Of a stretch of DNA of 64,000 nt, positions 61,740 through 64,000 are shown in pieces; position 1 is the stretch's first letter, and each line of letters opens with the position of its first letter. Below the pieces are notes generated by a model, which did not search any database, had not been told where the DNA came from, and worked only from the letters and a program-made list of their open reading frames with translations. The stretch spans positions 1 to 64,000 of the forward strand of contig CAJUGD010000017.1 of the NCBI GenBank assembly GCA_910586205.1. Reading direction: 5' to 3'. A program made the position numbers and the translations under genes. This DNA is from an uncultured Lachnospiraceae bacterium. Its GTDB lineage: Bacteria > Bacillota > Clostridia > Lachnospirales > Lachnospiraceae.

Positions 61740-62364
61740 GATCAGGGAGTGGATTCGCCCGGAGGAAATTGAGAGGCGGAGTATGGAGATTATAGAGCGG
61801 GAAATGCCGGCGGGCCAGTGGACCTTAGAGGAGCTGGCAGTGGTAAAAAGATGTATTCATACTTCCGCGGATTTTGATTATGCGTCCAATTTGTATTTTT
61901 CCGAAGGAGCGGTCAAAAAGGGGATAGAGGCTCTTAAGGATGGAGCGGTGATTGTCACGGATACTGCCATGGCAGCAGCGGGGATCAACAAGACGGCATC
62001 AGAGCGGCTGTTATGCAGGATACACTGCTTTATGGGGGAGGAGTATGTGGCCCGTGAGGCAAAGGAACGGGGAGTTACCCGTGCCCTTGTCAGTATGGAA
62101 CGGGCGGCTGCGGTTAAGGGCCCGGTGATCTTTGCCATTGGAAATGCGCCTACAGCGCTGATTCGCCTGTGTGAGCTGATACAGGAGAAGGCTGTCTGTC
62201 CGGCCCTTGTGATTGGGGCGCCGGTAGGATTCGTAAATGTTGAGGAGTCCAAAGAACTGGTGTGTAAGGCCGGGGTGCCCTGCATTGTAGCCAGAGGGAG
62301 GAAGGGGGGGAGCGCCATTGCGGCGGCTATATGCAATGCGCTGATGTATCAGATTGCGAGATAG
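61732..62364 (+). CDS. cbiC: Cobalt-precorrin-8 methylmutase
   Basis: 210 residues. The catalytic His is in CIHTSADFDYA; other conserved parts are DTAMAAAGINK and GNAPTALIRL. It moves a methyl group from C11 to C12 to give cobyrinate. GAGGGACAG lies upstream, inside cbiP. Last of the cobalamin genes here. Confidence 0.94.
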   Translation: MAEIREWIRPEEIERRSMEIIEREMPAGQWTLEELAVVKRCIHTSADFDYASNLYFSEGAVKKGIEALKDGAVIVTDTAMAAAGINKTASERLLCRIHCFMGEEYVAREAKERGVTRALVSMERAAAVKGPVIFAIGNAPTALIRLCELIQEKAVCPALVIGAPVGFVNVEESKELVCKAGVPCIVARGRKGGSAIAAAICNALMYQIAR

Positions 62365-62426
62365 ACGGGAAGTGTAAAGAGGCAGAATTAACAGAATAGT
62401 TTTTACTAGAAAGGAAAAGCATACAG

Positions 62427-63290
62427 ATGACAGAAAGAAAACTCTCTCATTTCAGCCTTGGACAGATATGCCGGTCCGGGCAATGCTTTCGGATGGGGCC
62501 TCTTATGCCGGGGCAGCCCCCAAATCCTGCCTCTGCAGAATCAGCAGAGGAAGAACAGCCATGGAGCCGTTACCGCATCATTGCAGGAAGCCGGTACTTA
62601 GAGGCAGAACAGCAGGGCGAAAACTGTGTTTTTTATTGTGAGGAATCAGAATTTGATGATTTTTGGAAAGGGTATTTTCATCTGGACAAAGATTACGGGG
62701 AGTATATCCGGCAGATTTGTCCGGAGGATTCTTACTTGGTTCAGGCTGCTGCTGCTGGTTCTGGGATCCGGATTCTACATCAGGATCTGTGGGAGATGAT
62801 CGTGTCATTTCTCATTTCCCAGCAGAACAATATTGTACGTATCCGCCGGTGCATTGAAAACTTATGTGAGCGTTACGGGGAAACCAGGTGCACAGATACC
62901 GGCGTTATTTATCATACATTTCCAGGTCCAGAGGCTCTTGCCGGCTTAAAGGAGGATGCCCTGATGGCATGTAACCTAGGATATCGGAGCAAGTATGTAG
63001 TCCGGGCGGCAAGAAATGTGGCTGAGGGAATATTTGATCTTTCCGGAGTCTGCAGTCTTTCCTATGAGGATGCCAGACAAGAGCTTATGAAGCTTTATGG
63101 CGTGGGGGAAAAGGTGGCAGACTGTATCTGTCTTTTTGCACTCCGGCATTTTCAGGCATTTCCGGTTGATACCCATATTCGTCAGGCTTTGCTTAAGCAT
63201 TATCCGAACGGCTTTCCAGAGCGTTACCGGAATATCCGGGGCGTGCTGCAGCAATATATATTTTATGACACGCTGTGGAATGGATGCTGA
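62427..63290 (+). CDS. ogg: 8-oxoguanine DNA glycosylase, OGG1-type
   Basis: 287 residues. An N-terminal OGG_N-like part (RSGQCFRM, then YFHLDKDYGEYI) precedes the helix-hairpin-helix glycosylase domain. The HhH-Gly/Pro loop and catalytic Lys are in YGVGEKVADCICLFAL, and the catalytic Asp in PVDTHIRQ. It excises oxidised guanine and cuts by beta-lyase chemistry. A Pro/Glu-rich insertion lies at about 27-48. AGAAAGGAAAA lies upstream. Confidence 0.88.
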   Translation: MTERKLSHFSLGQICRSGQCFRMGPLMPGQPPNPASAESAEEEQPWSRYRIIAGSRYLEAEQQGENCVFYCEESEFDDFWKGYFHLDKDYGEYIRQICPEDSYLVQAAAAGSGIRILHQDLWEMIVSFLISQQNNIVRIRRCIENLCERYGETRCTDTGVIYHTFPGPEALAGLKEDALMACNLGYRSKYVVRAARNVAEGIFDLSGVCSLSYEDARQELMKLYGVGEKVADCICLFALRHFQAFPVDTHIRQALLKHYPNGFPERYRNIRGVLQQYIFYDTLWNGC

Positions 63291-63326
63291 GAGTTTCCTG
63301 CATAATAAGCAAAAGTCAAAAGCTAC

Positions 63327-63355
63327 TTTTCAAAATTCCATGAATGTGATATGAT
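63327..63355 (+). promoter_or_regulatory. pyrH promoter, extended -10
   Basis: TTTTCA (63327-63332), 17-bp spacer ending in TGA, and TATGAT (63350-63355). The TGn before the -10 box compensates for the weak -35. Confidence 0.6.
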
Positions 63356-63428
63356 AGTAGCAATTCAGTCAGGTCTATGCATGGATCGCAGTGACCGCAG
63401 TACGAAGCATGACAGGAGAATGTATACT

Positions 63429-64000
63429 ATGAGTAAAAGACGTGTGTTTTTAAAGCTGAGCGGAGAGGCTCTGGCAGGGCCTAAGAAGACCGGCTTTGAT
63501 GAAGATACGGTAAAAGAGGTGGCCAGGCAGGTCAAGCTTTCCGTGGACGCAGGAGTCCAGGTGGGGATTGTCATCGGCGGGGGGAATTTCTGGCGGGGCC
63601 GTACCAGCGAGGCCATTGACCGTACCAAGGCAGACCAGATTGGGATGCTGGCCACTGTGATGAACTGTATTTATGTGTCGGAGATTTTTCGGAATACAGG
63701 TATGATGACCCAGATTTTAACGCCTTTTGAGTGCGGGACTATGACAAAGGTCTTTTCCAAGGACAGGGCCAACAAGTATTTTGAGAAGGGAATGGTGGTC
63801 TTTTTCGCAGGAGGGACAGGACACCCGTATTTCTCTACAGATACAGGGATTACCCTGCGGGCGGTGGAGATGGATGCAGACTGTATTTTGCTGGCCAAGT
63901 CCATTGACGGAGTGTATGACAGTGACCCGGCCAAGAATCCGGATGCTAAGCGCTATGACAGGATCTCCATTCAGGAAGTGATTGACAAAAAGCTGGCTGT
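63429..64000 (+). CDS. pyrH: UMP kinase (5' part, runs off the window)
   Basis: 190 residues are visible. The start MSKRRVFLKLSGEALAG, the UMP/ATP loops GIVIGGGNFWRGR, GMLATVMNC and LLAKSIDGVYDSDP are diagnostic of bacterial PyrH, which makes UDP from UMP. CAGGAGAA precedes ATG 63429. It ends at the window edge within the C-terminal third. Its normal neighbours (tsf, frr) would be outside. Confidence 0.95.
   Translation, partial: MSKRRVFLKLSGEALAGPKKTGFDEDTVKEVARQVKLSVDAGVQVGIVIGGGNFWRGRTSEAIDRTKADQIGMLATVMNCIYVSEIFRNTGMMTQILTPFECGTMTKVFSKDRANKYFEKGMVVFFAGGTGHPYFSTDTGITLRAVEMDADCILLAKSIDGVYDSDPAKNPDAKRYDRISIQEVIDKKLA

Noticed and set aside
1..64000. CRISPR arrays, tRNA and rRNA genes
   Set aside because: No regularly spaced repeats, no cloverleaf-like or rRNA-like sequence recognised on either strand by reading; a dedicated scan was not possible.

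Overview
This window looks like the chromosome of an anaerobic, low-to-mid GC Firmicute, most likely a gut Lachnospiraceae-type Clostridium. The support is strong AGGAGG ribosome sites, TTGACA/TATAAT promoters, the redox repressor Rex, the [FeFe]-hydrogenase maturase HydF, the anaerobic (Cbi-type) cobalamin route, a LicT/RAT-controlled beta-glucoside PTS and short GTG/ATG gene overlaps. The genus cannot be fixed from the sequence alone. I see no rRNA, tRNA or CRISPR array.

Layout. 1-3.7 kb is AT-rich, decayed accessory DNA: an intact hicAB toxin-antitoxin pair, a frameshifted small serine recombinase with AGTATCA repeats in front of it, a broken cell-wall hydrolase, small orphans, and a DHFR-like gene bracketed by a 15-bp direct repeat. 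3.7-11.2 kb is ordinary core: a diguanylate cyclase, rex, nnrED, alr, a mazF without a visible antitoxin and a CorC-like CBS protein. 11.2-18 kb holds a MATE pump overlapping three Wadjet/MksBEF-like condensin genes (jetA, jetB, jetC) with no jetD nuclease. 18-20 kb has a zinc-ribbon membrane protein and yebC. 20.3-28.6 kb is a tight five-gene cassette: SWIM zinc finger, helical repeat protein, MoxR-type AAA ATPase, DUF5682 protein and VWA protein. It resembles the uncharacterised yehL/M/P/Q genes of E. coli and is the best candidate here for an undescribed system.

28.6-32.6 kb carries hslO (Hsp33) and a nucleoside salvage operon (udp, deoC, cdd, deoB). A cold-shock gene, ftsH and a second MATE pump follow. 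37.8-42.4 kb is a complete beta-glucoside module: promoter, RAT/terminator, licT, RAT/terminator, bglP, bglA and a strong shared terminator. Facing it are a LacI regulator and an aldose epimerase-like gene. 44.6-52.1 kb contains an SsuABC/TauABC-like importer, a histidine kinase/response regulator pair, an atypical nagB-like gene and nagA. 52.1-56.2 kb is one transcription unit: a promoter, a structured leader ending in a terminator, hydF, then a second SsuABC-like importer. 56.3-62.4 kb holds part of the anaerobic cobalamin pathway (cbiK, cbiH, cobT, cbiF, cbiP, cbiC). The window closes with an OGG-type DNA glycosylase and the 5' part of pyrH.

How the parts work together: regulation is mostly local. 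RAT antitermination senses beta-glucosides, Rex senses NADH/NAD+, and a leader attenuator probably controls hydF and its importer. All functional names rest on motif reading and recalled family knowledge; no searches were run.
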